From NCBI GenBank assembly GCA_905210055.1, contig CAJLVH010000006.1, positions 1 through 28,799 of the forward strand: 28,799 nucleotides of DNA, read 5' to 3'. Within the stretch, counting starts at the first letter, position 1, and each line of letters starts with the position of its first letter. Shown here one piece after another: positions 1 through 6,655 of the stretch. The stretch comes from an uncultured Enorma sp. (GTDB lineage: Bacteria; Actinomycetota; Coriobacteriia; Coriobacteriales; Coriobacteriaceae). The notes beneath the pieces were generated by a model. That model was not told where the DNA came from. It ran no database searches and saw only the letters and a program-made list of their open reading frames with translations. Both the position numbers and the translations under genes were made by a program.

Positions 1-750
1 GCCACAGCGGCGCTCGCGGCGCTCAACTGGCGGCGGCACTTCGGCGTGGCACCGTACCTCACGCTCGGCCTGGTGTTGTGGTTCTGCCTCTACCAGAGCG
101 GTGTGCACGCGACGCTCGCCGGCGTGATCTTGGCATTCACCATGCCTGCACGTTCGGACATCAACGCCCGCGTGCTGGTCTCATGGGTCGAGTCGAAGCT
201 CCCCGAGCTCGACGACCGTTTCGACGACGAGGCTCACATCTTGGGCCAGCACGATTTCACGCATGCTGTGTATGGCGTCGAACGCGTCATGCACCGTGTG
301 ACGCCGCCCTTGCAGCGCCTGGAGCATCGCATCTCTACCCCGGTGAATTTCATCATCCTGCCGCTCTTCGCGTTCGTGAACGCACAGGTGAGGCTTGTGG
401 GCGTGGACGTGATGACGCTCGTGGCCGATTCCGTGGCCGTAGGCGTGTACCTGGGCATGCTCGTGGGCAAGCCGCTCGGCATCTTCGGCGTGACCTACCT
501 CATGGTACGTACTGGTTTGGCAGAGCTGCCGCAGGGCGTGCGTTGGCCACACATCGCCGGCATGGGTATCTTAGGTGGCATCGGCTTCACCATGTCGATC
601 CTCATCGCGGGGCTCGCGTTCACGCAGATTCCCGCCGAGTTGCTCGCAGCGAAGACGGCGATCCTTGCCGGGTCGGTTTCCGCAGCGCTCATCGGTCTCG
701 TGTTCATGCATTTTGCCTGCGCCGAGAATGGTAAAAAATCCCTGGGGTGA
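1..750 (+). CDS. nhaA: Na+/H+ antiporter NhaA, C-terminal part (5' end outside window)
   Basis: This is the C-terminal 249 codons of an NhaA sodium/proton antiporter, an inner-membrane protein that exchanges cytoplasmic Na+ for protons in pH and salt homeostasis. The frame is open from the first base, so the true start lies upstream of the window; the GTG at 46 is internal. Family motifs are visible in order: SGVHATLAGV (visible residues 33-42), FAFVNAQV, GKPLG (156-160) and GIGFTMSILIAGLAF near the end, separated by hydrophobic helices. The hydrophilic stretch around visible residues 60-110 is the usual central loop. The last codons (GKKSLG and the TGA stop) lie inside a copy of the interspersed CCCTGGGG repeat, so the extreme C-terminus is repeat-derived. 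The gene converges on the minus-strand gene ending at 753, only two bases away. Confidence 0.95.
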   Translation, partial: ATAALAALNWRRHFGVAPYLTLGLVLWFCLYQSGVHATLAGVILAFTMPARSDINARVLVSWVESKLPELDDRFDDEAHILGQHDFTHAVYGVERVMHRVTPPLQRLEHRISTPVNFIILPLFAFVNAQVRLVGVDVMTLVADSVAVGVYLGMLVGKPLGIFGVTYLMVRTGLAELPQGVRWPHIAGMGILGGIGFTMSILIAGLAFTQIPAELLAAKTAILAGSVSAALIGLVFMHFACAENGKKSLG

Positions 751-759
751 ATCTACATT
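731..759 (+). repeat. Interspersed CCCCTGGGG repeat, copy 1
   Basis: The copy reads GTAAAAAATCCCTGGGGTG followed by AATCTACAT. It lies at the junction of two convergent genes and contains the TGA stop of nhaA (748-750) and the stop of the minus-strand gene (753-755). Read on the minus strand it gives a short C/G stem followed by six T. Confidence 0.75.
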
Positions 760-1166
760 CGGGAAAGGCGGTCGCGCAGCGCTTCAACCTGCTGGATTGC
801 GCCTGCTACTTGCCGCTTCGCTTCCGAAATCTGCGTCTGCACGTAAATATCGAGGAACGCGTTATCGAAGAACATATCTGCGAACGAGAGGAAGTCGCCG
901 CTTGCAATCTGGAACGCGCCCGCTTCCTCGACGTCGCGCACCTCGCGCGCGAGTATGCGTAGGGCGGAGCGCGCGGCGTCGAGTTCTGCCTGCGCGTCGC
1001 TCATTTTGCCACGCTTGATAAACGAGGTGAGTGCGCCGCCGGCGAAGATGTCGAACATGCCCCAGTTGCCGGCGGAGTTCAAAAGCTCCTGAGAACGATA
1101 CAGATGCTCTAAGGCAACGTTTGCCGCCTGGATGGCCTCGTTGCGCTCGGTCATGAAGTCTGCCAT
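753..1166 (-). CDS. Hypothetical helical protein, 137 aa
   Basis: I do not recognise a named family. The 137-residue product is soluble, mostly helical and rich in Ala, Glu and Arg, with no signal peptide or membrane segment. A distinctive central stretch, GNWGMFDIFAGGALTS then FIKRGKM (about residues 33-55), looks like a conserved core, and heptad-like helices surround it. The ATG at 1166 has a GAGGCG-type site upstream; Met5 is an alternative start. The gene lies downstream of the 84-aa gene on the same strand with a repeat copy between them, so co-transcription is possible but uncertain. The stop codon is inside a repeat copy. It looks like a real gene because of its codon pattern and its isolation from any better ORF. 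A regulatory or structural role cannot be assigned. Confidence 0.7.
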   Translation of the reverse strand: MADFMTERNEAIQAANVALEHLYRSQELLNSAGNWGMFDIFAGGALTSFIKRGKMSDAQAELDAARSALRILAREVRDVEEAGAFQIASGDFLSFADMFFDNAFLDIYVQTQISEAKRQVAGAIQQVEALRDRLSRM

Positions 1167-1206
1167 GGTGCGCCTCGCTTCAGTGAGGATGTAGACCCTG
1201 CGGGAT

Positions 1207-1239
1207 GTTAAAAACCCCTGGGGTAATTTTACATTACAT
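1207..1239 (+). repeat. Interspersed CCCCTGGGG repeat, copy 2
   Basis: A full-length copy: GTTAAAAACCCCTGGGG followed by TAATTTTACATTACAT. It begins one base past the stop codon of the minus-strand 84-aa gene. In that gene's transcript the copy reads as an ACCCC/GGGGT near-palindrome followed by five U, which resembles a short terminator. Confidence 0.85.
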
Positions 1240-1240
1240 G

Positions 1241-1495
1241 TTATTCGACAGTGCCGTAGGTGCCGCCCCAGCCGTGGGCGGCGAGTGCGGAGTTAAGCTG
1301 GTCGCAGAGGCGTTGGCGCTCATAGCGGCCAGGAGGCAGCAGGTTCACGATCTCAAGAAGATCGGGGTCGAGATCGAGCACTTCGGCTTGCATCACCAGG
1401 TCGAGTCGGTCGACGACCTCGTGCGTGGCGTAGAGTGCATCGACGAGGCCCTGCAGTTCGCCGAACCCTTCAGCGCGAAACTCAAATTGATCCAT
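1241..1495 (-). CDS. Hypothetical protein, 84 aa
   Basis: This is a small acidic soluble protein without a recognised domain name. The C-terminal half (PPGRYERQRLCDQLNSALAA then HGWGGTYGTVE) has the density of Gly, Trp, Arg and Tyr expected of a conserved motif, whereas the N-terminal half is a Leu/Val/Asp-rich helix. The ATG at 1495 has GAGGAG about 8 bases upstream, a clear ribosome-binding site. It lies 74 bases upstream of the 137-aa gene on the same strand, with one interspersed repeat between them, and is divergent from the aminotransferase. Both may belong to one small transcription unit. No function can be given. Confidence 0.7.
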   Translation of the reverse strand: MDQFEFRAEGFGELQGLVDALYATHEVVDRLDLVMQAEVLDLDPDLLEIVNLLPPGRYERQRLCDQLNSALAAHGWGGTYGTVE

Positions 1496-1674
1496 GGCAC
1501 GGCTCCTCGCATCGTTCGGCGCATGAAAAACCAGTTAGGTTGGATTGTATCATCGGCGCCGGCAGCACGATCTTGCGGTTATCCTGTTGGCGTACCTGTG
1601 CTCCGCCCTTCCCAAACGCCATGCTATTAGTATGTTGCGGTTTCTCGCCCCACCGTCGTGCGCCGCGAACCCGG

Positions 1675-1680
1675 TATACT
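1675..1680 (+). promoter_or_regulatory. Putative -10 element for the aminotransferase gene
   Basis: TATACT preceded by GG lies 60 bases upstream of the aminotransferase ATG in the divergent intergenic region (1496-1740). No convincing -35 hexamer is seen at 16-18 bp, so the call rests on the -10 alone. Nothing else is visible in that region. Confidence 0.35.
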
Positions 1681-1740
1681 GTCCCAGAACATATCTACAG
1701 TGTGCAGGCGTGCGCCGTCCGCACGATAGGGGAGGCGTAT

Positions 1741-3021
1741 ATGGAGACGATATACCAGCAGATGAGCGACGAGGAGCTCAAGGCCGCCATCGCTGAACTC
1801 GAGCGCGAGGTCGAAGAGACGCGCGCCAAAGGGCTCAAGCTCGACATGGCGCGCGGCAAGCCGAGTCCCGCTCAGGTGGACATCTCGCGTCCCATGCTCG
1901 ACCTCTTGACGAGCGATGCAGATCTTACGGACGGGGGCATCGACTGCAGCAACTACGGTTGCTTCGAGGGCATTCCCTCCGCGCGCCGTCTGGCGGGAGA
2001 GTTCATCGGCGTGCCGCCCGAGCAGACGATCGTGCTCGGCTCGTCGAGCTTGAACATCATGCAGTCCATTCTCATCCACTACTGGGAGATGGGCGTGCCC
2101 GGCTACACGCCGTGGAGCAAGCTCGAGCACACGAAGTTCCTGTGCCCCGCACCCGGCTACGACCGTCACTTCGGCATCACCGAGCACCTGGGCATCGAGA
2201 ACATTCCCGTGCGCATGACCGAGACCGGCCCGGACATGGACGAGGTTGAGCGCCTCTGCGCCGAGGACGATTCCATCAAGGGCATGTTCTGCGTGCCGAA
2301 ATACTCGAACCCCACGGGCATCACGTATTCCGAGGAGACGGTGCGCCGTCTCGCGACCATGAAGGCCGCGCCCGATTTCCGCATCGTGTGGGATAACGCC
2401 TACGCCGTGCACGACCTCACCGACGAGGGCGACACGCTCGCGAACATCTTCGATATCGCGCGCGAAGCCGGCAACGAGGATCGCATCCTGGGCGTGGCTT
2501 CGACCTCGAAGATCACCTTCCCGGGTGCGGGCATCGCCTTCTTTGGGTCGAGCCCCGCGAACGTCGCCGAGGTCTCGCGCACCCTGCAGGTGGGCCTCAT
2601 CAGCGCGAACAAGCTCAACCAGCTCATGCACACGCGCTTTTTGCCCAGCCTCGATGCCGTGCGTGCCCACATGCGCAAGCACGCTGAGTTCCTGCGCCCG
2701 CGCTTCGCGGCGGTGGAGCGCAAGCTCACCGAGGGGCTTGCGGATACGGGTTGCGCGACCTGGACGCACCCCAACGGCGGCTACTTCGTGAGCTTCGACG
2801 GCCCCGAGGGCTCGGCCAAGCGCGTCGCGGCTTTGTGTGCAGAACTCGGCGTGAAGCTTACACCGGCAGGGGCCACCTGGCCGTATGGCAAGGATCCACA
2901 CGACACGAACATCCGCATCGCGCCCACGTACCCTAGCGTGGAAGAGCTCGAAGCGGCGCTCGATGTGCTCGTGCTCGCCACGAAGCTCGTCTCGGCGCAG
3001 CTTGCACTCGAGGCGCGGTAG
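1741..3021 (+). CDS. PLP-dependent aspartate-type aminotransferase (class I fold), 426 aa
   Basis: This is a pyridoxal-phosphate aminotransferase, probably of the aspartate aminotransferase subgroup described in actinobacteria, which transfers an amino group between aspartate or a similar amino acid and 2-oxoglutarate in the cytoplasm. The ARGKPSP segment near residue 40, NPTG (about 184-187), the WDNAYAVHDL loop (Asp and Tyr contacting PLP) and STSKITFPGAG with the Schiff-base lysine at K257 are all visible. NIRIAPTYP near the C-terminus carries the carboxylate-binding arginine. The ATG at 1741 is chosen because GGGGAGGCG lies just upstream and the helical N-terminus begins there; the frame stays open further upstream but that part is not protein-like. 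At about 426 residues it is full length. It stands alone, divergent from the two small hypothetical genes. The exact substrate is inferred. Confidence 0.9.
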   Translation: METIYQQMSDEELKAAIAELEREVEETRAKGLKLDMARGKPSPAQVDISRPMLDLLTSDADLTDGGIDCSNYGCFEGIPSARRLAGEFIGVPPEQTIVLGSSSLNIMQSILIHYWEMGVPGYTPWSKLEHTKFLCPAPGYDRHFGITEHLGIENIPVRMTETGPDMDEVERLCAEDDSIKGMFCVPKYSNPTGITYSEETVRRLATMKAAPDFRIVWDNAYAVHDLTDEGDTLANIFDIAREAGNEDRILGVASTSKITFPGAGIAFFGSSPANVAEVSRTLQVGLISANKLNQLMHTRFLPSLDAVRAHMRKHAEFLRPRFAAVERKLTEGLADTGCATWTHPNGGYFVSFDGPEGSAKRVAALCAELGVKLTPAGATWPYGKDPHDTNIRIAPTYPSVEELEAALDVLVLATKLVSAQLALEAR

Positions 3022-3092
3022 TGAAACCAGCAGGCTTGCGCTGCGCTGTCAAAAGCGGCGCTGTGCAGGCCGTTAGCTAGATTGGATATGGT

Positions 3093-3407
3093 ATGGAACT
3101 CGTTATCACCACTGCGGCGTCGCCCGAGCGCTATGTGATCGACATCGAGGGCGAGGTCGACATCTCGAACGCTTCGAAGGTGCGCGATGCGATCGACCTG
3201 GCGCTTGAGCAGCCCACGGAGGAAGTGCAGCTCGATTTCGAGCATGTGGCGTACATCGACTCGACGGGCATCGGCGTGCTCGTGGGCGCGGCGCACCATG
3301 CCGAGGAGCACGGCAAGCGTTTCTCGGTCGTGAAGGCTCAACCGGGCGTCATGCGCGTGGCGCAGCTTCTGGGCGTCGATGCGGAGATCGCCATTTCCGC
3401 CCAATAA
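3093..3407 (+). CDS. STAS-domain anti-sigma factor antagonist, 104 aa
   Basis: This is a single STAS domain of the SpoIIAA/RsbV type. Such proteins bind an anti-sigma kinase and free a sigma factor, and the kinase switches them off by phosphorylating a conserved serine. Here the motif is YIDSTGIGVL, with S57 the predicted phosphoacceptor directly after D56. The length is typical for a stand-alone antagonist. The start is the ATG at 3093; its ribosome-binding site is weak, so translation may be low or the start slightly different. There is no partner kinase (RsbW/SpoIIAB), phosphatase or alternative sigma factor nearby. It follows the aminotransferase by 71 bases and is followed by an intrinsic terminator, so it may be read from the aminotransferase promoter. 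Confidence 0.9.
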   Translation: MELVITTAASPERYVIDIEGEVDISNASKVRDAIDLALEQPTEEVQLDFEHVAYIDSTGIGVLVGAAHHAEEHGKRFSVVKAQPGVMRVAQLLGVDAEIAISAQ

Positions 3408-3508
3408 GCGCATGCTGCAGCCGGTTGCTCTACGGCAGCTGGCTACTTGGCGGCAGCTGGCAGCTCCATGGCGGGCAGTTGGTTCGCCGCAATTGTTTCG
3501 GAGACTGT

Positions 3509-3529
3509 AAAGCCGAAGTTAGGCTTTTT
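3509..3529 (+). terminator. Intrinsic terminator after the STAS gene
   Basis: AAAGCC and GGCTTT pair around a 7-base loop and run into a tract of five T. It lies about 100 bases past the STAS stop and directly before the Tat promoter region. Confidence 0.6.
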
Positions 3530-3549
3530 CCTTGCGCCTGCAAAGGCGG

Positions 3550-3555
3550 TATACT
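3550..3555 (+). promoter_or_regulatory. Putative -10 element of the tat-hyp operon
   Basis: TATACT preceded by GG lies 67 bases upstream of the tatA start and just after the terminator at 3509-3529. The region around -35 is T-rich with no clear TTGACA. The same GGTATACT pattern occurs before the aminotransferase gene. Confidence 0.4.
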
Positions 3556-3621
3556 TTTGCGGTTGCATGATGGTGTCGCATCGCCTGTGTGGTGCGCGTC
3601 CATACGTTTCTGGAGGTATCT

Positions 3622-4266
3622 GTGTTCGGAATTGGACAAACCGAGCTCATCATCATCCTGGTCTTCGCGTTTTTGCTGTTCGGACCAGATAAGCTGCCGC
3701 AAGCGGGCAAGACGATCGGCCGCGCGATCCGGCAGTTCCGCGAGACGCAGCAGAAGGTGACGAACGTTGTGCAGACCGAGGTCATCGACCCCATGGCTGC
3801 TGCCGCGAATGCATCTTCGACTGCGAAGAAGGCCGCTGCGGTAGATGACGACGCCGATGCAGATGCTGACGCGCCTGCAGACATCGCTGCCGAGAAGGTG
3901 GCCGAGGCGCGTAAGGAGACGTTCGCCGAGCGCCGCGCCCGTCTGGCTGCCGAGAAGGCCGCTGCAGAGGCCGCTGCCGATGGCGAGAGCCCGGCCGCGG
4001 GTGAGCCTGCCGCAGAGGCCGAGGAGTCTGCTTCTTCAGACGCTGCTTCCACTGCAGATGCCGTCGAGACCGAGGCGGTAGAGGCTGCCGAGGCATCCGA
4101 GCAGAAGAGCATCGCTGATCTCTACGCTCGTCGTCCGCGTCGCCGTGCAGCGGAGGTGGAGAGCGCTGCCAGGGACGATGCTTCTGAGGCTCCCGCTGCC
4201 GATGCCGTCGAGACCGAGGACGCCGCGCCCGCAGGGGCAGCGAATGCGGAAGGGGGTGAGCAGTAA
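3622..4266 (+). CDS. tatA: Sec-independent translocase TatA/TatB family protein, 214 aa
   Basis: This is the small single-span subunit of the twin-arginine translocase, which exports folded proteins with TatC. The N-terminus FGIGQTELIIILVFAFLLFG is the membrane helix, followed by the FGPDKLP hinge and an amphipathic helix (GKTIGRAIRQFRETQQKV). The GTG at 3622 has GGAGG six bases upstream and gives the classic N-terminus; in-frame codons upstream add a non-typical extension. Residue 8 is Glu, as in many TatB proteins. From about residue 60 onward there is a very long low-complexity Ala/Glu/Asp tail with short repeats, so the protein is more than twice normal TatA length. The stop overlaps the tatC start (TAATG). 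No second TatA/B gene is nearby, so this one may do both jobs. Confidence 0.92.
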   Translation: MFGIGQTELIIILVFAFLLFGPDKLPQAGKTIGRAIRQFRETQQKVTNVVQTEVIDPMAAAANASSTAKKAAAVDDDADADADAPADIAAEKVAEARKETFAERRARLAAEKAAAEAAADGESPAAGEPAAEAEESASSDAASTADAVETEAVEAAEASEQKSIADLYARRPRRRAAEVESAARDDASEAPAADAVETEDAAPAGAANAEGGEQ

Positions 4267-5048
4267 TGCCCGTCGGACCTGCTCGCATGCCGCTGCTCGA
4301 CCATCTTGGAGAGCTGCGTCGTCGCCTGACCATCATCATCGTTGCGGTGATTATCGGCACGGCGGTGTTCTACTTCGCTACGCCTACTATCATCGACCTG
4401 CTCACCGATCCCATCGCTCCGTTCGTGGGCGACAAGTTCTATATCATGAGCTCGCTTGGCGGCTTCAGCCTGCGCTTCTCGATCGCTATCAAGACGGCCG
4501 CCGTGGTGTGCGTTCCTATCATCTTGTGGCAGATCCTCGGCTTTTTCCTGCCTGCGCTCAAGCCTAACGAGCGCCGCTGGGTTGTGCCGACGCTCTTCCT
4601 CGCTACGGCGCTCTTCTTCATCGGAGCGGTGTTCTGCTATCTCTTTATCGTCCCCTCGGCGTTCGAATGGCTTGTCGGTGAGGCGAATGCCATCGCCACC
4701 GCCTTCGCCGATCTCGAGAACTACCTCAACACCGAGGTGCTGCTTATGATCGGCTTCGGTGTGGCGTTTGAGCTGCCGCTCTTCGTCTTTTATCTCGCGG
4801 TGTTCCACATCGTGCCGTATGCGACGTTCCGCGGTGCCTGGCGCTACATCTATGTGATCATGGCTGTGGTTGCTGCGACGGTAACGCCCGACGCGAGCCC
4901 CGTCACAATGCTCTTCATGTATGCCGTGTTGCTCTCGCTGTATGAGGCGTCGTTGCTCGTCACGCGTTTCGTGATCGTTGCGCGCGAGGGCAAGCAGGGT
5001 TTGAAGGGCAGTCGCGTGGGCCTCTTCGCCAGCGACGAGGAGGCGTAA
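4266..5048 (+). CDS. tatC: Sec-independent translocase TatC
   Basis: TatC is the six-span membrane receptor that binds twin-arginine signal peptides and recruits TatA. The conserved N-terminal motif (PLLDHLGELRRRL) is present, followed by about six hydrophobic segments. The FGVAFELPLFVFYLAVF segment carries the conserved FELP glutamate region, and TPDASPVTMLFM is typical of the last periplasmic loop and helix. At 260 residues the length is normal. The start at 4266 overlaps the tatA stop by one base and has a GGGGGTGAG ribosome-binding site; Met8 at 4287 is an alternative. hypA follows after 7 bases, so tatA-tatC-hypA is almost certainly one transcript. Confidence 0.96.
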   Translation: MPVGPARMPLLDHLGELRRRLTIIIVAVIIGTAVFYFATPTIIDLLTDPIAPFVGDKFYIMSSLGGFSLRFSIAIKTAAVVCVPIILWQILGFFLPALKPNERRWVVPTLFLATALFFIGAVFCYLFIVPSAFEWLVGEANAIATAFADLENYLNTEVLLMIGFGVAFELPLFVFYLAVFHIVPYATFRGAWRYIYVIMAVVAATVTPDASPVTMLFMYAVLLSLYEASLLVTRFVIVAREGKQGLKGSRVGLFASDEEA

Positions 5049-5055
5049 GGACCGC

Positions 5056-5406
5056 GTGCACGAGCTCGGGATCGTTTCCGGCATCCTCGAGACCGTCTCG
5101 CGTGCTGCGCGCGATGCCGGGGCGTTGCGAGTGGTCGCCGTGACGCTGCGCATCGGTGATATGCGCGAGGTGGTGCCCGAGACGCTCGATTTCGCATGGG
5201 ACGTCTTGAGCGAGGATGACGAGCTCATGCGGGGAAGCGAGCTTCGTGTGGAGGAAGTGCACCCTCGGAGTCGCTGTCTTGCCTGCGGCGAGGAATTCGA
5301 GCACAGCCGCTTCCATGTGCGGTGCCCCGCCTGTGGAAGTGCCGAGACGCACCTGATCACTGGTCGCGAGCTCGAGATTGTCTCCATGGAAGTCGATTTG
5401 CCGTGA
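5056..5406 (+). CDS. hypA: Hydrogenase/urease nickel maturation protein HypA
   Basis: HypA is a nickel metallochaperone that, with HypB, loads Ni into [NiFe]-hydrogenase. The protein begins MHELGI, giving His2 as the Ni ligand next to the conserved Glu3. It has the structural zinc site as two CxxC pairs (C74/C77 and C90/C93). At 116 residues it is full length. It starts with GTG at 5056, 7 bases after tatC, with AAGGA and GAGGAGG upstream. The stop codon abuts the long palindrome that separates it from hypB. No hydrogenase structural gene is in the window. Linkage to tat is sensible because many hydrogenases are exported by Tat in folded, Ni-loaded form. Confidence 0.95.
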   Translation: MHELGIVSGILETVSRAARDAGALRVVAVTLRIGDMREVVPETLDFAWDVLSEDDELMRGSELRVEEVHPRSRCLACGEEFEHSRFHVRCPACGSAETHLITGRELEIVSMEVDLP

Positions 5407-5480
5407 CCTGCCATCGGGGACGGGGGTTATTGGTTGGTGAGGTACCTCACCAACCAATAACCCCCGTCCCCGATGGCGGG
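5407..5480. repeat. 66-bp perfect palindrome between hypA and hypB (REP-like)
   Basis: Positions 5411-5476 form a perfect inverted repeat of two 33-base arms with no loop, centred on GGTACC. Adding the next pair makes 68 perfect bases, and 5407-5480 pairs with one mismatch. Each arm carries GGGGACGGGGGTT or its complement. It begins on the base after the hypA stop. In RNA it would form an extremely stable hairpin, but there is no following U tract. It resembles REP-type palindromes whose arms carry GGGGACNGGTT; that identity is an inference. Confidence 0.9.
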
Positions 5481-5508
5481 TTGGATTGAACCCGTCCCCA
5501 ACCAACCC
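5478..5508. repeat. Secondary hairpin beside the hypA-hypB palindrome
   Basis: GGGTTGG (5478-5484) pairs with CCAACCC (5502-5508). Between them lies AACCCGTCCCC (5489-5499), whose complement GGGGACGGGTT is nearly the outer arm motif of the adjacent 66-bp palindrome. This looks like a partial second copy of the same element. Confidence 0.6.
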
Positions 5509-5556
5509 AGCTGGAAGCGAGCCTGCTGACAGTTGGCATGAGAAAGAAGGCGCGGC

Positions 5557-6243
5557 ATGTCCGAGTACACTATCAGCCTTGAGCAGCCGATTCTCTCACG
5601 AAACGAGCGTCTGGCTGCCGAGCTGCGCGAGCGCTTCGCCGAGTCCGGCACCTACGTGGTGAACGTGCTCTCGAGTCCCGGCTCGGGCAAGAGTTCGACG
5701 ATCCTCGCCACGAACGAGCGCCTGCGCGATACCTTCGGCCTCACCTGCGCCGTCATCGAGGGCGACATCGCGAGCGATGTGGACGCCCAGCTCATGAAAG
5801 AAGCCGGTATGCCGGCCATCCAGATCAACACCGGCGGTCTGTGCCACCTCGAAGGCAACATGATCGGCCAGGCGGTCGACGCCTTCGACAAGGCCGTGGG
5901 ACTCCAGAACATCGACGTCGTCTTCATCGAAAACGTTGGCAACCTCGTGTGCCCCGTCGATTTCGACTTGGGCGAGAACCTCTGCGTCATGATTCTTTCC
6001 GTACCTGAGGGAGATGACAAGCCCATCAAGTACCCCGGCATCTTCCAGCATGCAGGTGCGCTCCTGCTCAACAAGATCGACGTCGCTTCGGCGTTTGATT
6101 TCGACTTTGAGGGTTACAACCGCGTACTGGACGATCTCAACCCACGCGCGCCGCGTTTCGAGGTGAGCGCTACGAAGGATACCGGCATGGATGAGTGGGC
6201 ATCCTGGCTTGCCGAGCAGGTGCGCACGGCGCGCTCACGTTAA
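5557..6243 (+). CDS. hypB: Hydrogenase nickel incorporation GTPase HypB
   Basis: HypB is a SIMIBI-class GTPase that drives nickel delivery to [NiFe]-hydrogenase together with HypA. The P-loop SSPGSGKSST is at residues 39-48 and the metal-binding GGLCHLEG motif has C96 and H97. FIENVGNLVCPVDFDLGE, a HypB signature, follows, and LLNKID carries guanine specificity. It lacks the N-terminal CxxCGC and His-rich extensions found in some HypB proteins, so it is the short form (228 aa). The ATG at 5557 has AAGAAGG upstream. It is separated from hypA by 150 bases of palindromic DNA but is still probably in the same operon. Its TAA stop lies inside a copy of the interspersed repeat. Confidence 0.95.
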   Translation: MSEYTISLEQPILSRNERLAAELRERFAESGTYVVNVLSSPGSGKSSTILATNERLRDTFGLTCAVIEGDIASDVDAQLMKEAGMPAIQINTGGLCHLEGNMIGQAVDAFDKAVGLQNIDVVFIENVGNLVCPVDFDLGENLCVMILSVPEGDDKPIKYPGIFQHAGALLLNKIDVASAFDFDFEGYNRVLDDLNPRAPRFEVSATKDTGMDEWASWLAEQVRTARSR

Positions 6244-6265
6244 AATCCTTGGGGTAAATGTACGT
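6239..6265 (+). repeat. Interspersed CCCCTGGGG repeat, copy 3 (diverged)
   Basis: GTTAAAATCCTTGGGG followed by TAAATGTACGT. The TAA stop of hypB (6241-6243) is the TTAAAA of the repeat. The core has diverged to CCTTGGGG. Confidence 0.65.
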
Positions 6266-6655
6266 GGCCGCTAGCTCCGAGGCTCTGGCAGTCTGCAGAC
6301 AGTCAAAGGGCCGATATAAGCGTTGAATCGCCATTCATTTCGGATATCAACGGTTGTTCTTGAACCCATCGAGTAGCAAGGCTTATCGTTTCATAGTCAC
6401 CGCAGGTAGCGTGCGTGCGTTCCGGGTGGCTACTTGGCGGGTTCGCGCGCAACCGTTGATATCCGAAACGAAGTGTTCTCCAGGCAGAATAATCGTCCAA
6501 ATGCGAGAGATTCGCCCCGTCGGCAACCAATAGTTGCGGTAAATTCCCACCAGAGATGCTCGTTTGAAACCGTGTCGTCGTGTACGGTATGGCTATCGGT
6601 ACCGTGGAATGATCCAACGCGCGGAATTCTCAGCGCTTAACGGACGGGAGAGTCC
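6244..6655. other. 412-base intergenic region after hypB
   Basis: No convincing gene is present. The region holds the end of repeat copy 3 and the 139-base imperfect palindrome described separately. About 180 bases without evident structure follow, leading to the XRE gene. Short ORFs here lack ribosome-binding sites and coding character. Confidence 0.6.
6334..6472. repeat. REPIN-like 139-base imperfect palindrome
   Basis: A 19-base arm at 6338-6356 (TTTCGGATATCAACGGTTG) is perfectly complementary to 6450-6468. Further pairs lie in exactly the same register: GAACCC 6362-6367 with GGGTTC 6439-6444, AGTAGC 6372-6377 with GCTACT 6429-6434, and TTC 6334-6336 with GAA 6470-6472. The internal loops are symmetrical. 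The whole segment would fold into one long bulged hairpin, the layout of REP doublets (REPINs) or a MITE. Confidence 0.8.

Noticed and set aside
3440..6440. Shared 14-mer TGGCTACTTGGCGG at 3440-3453 and 6427-6440
   Set aside because: A 14-base match is expected about once by chance in a window this size, and the flanks do not match.
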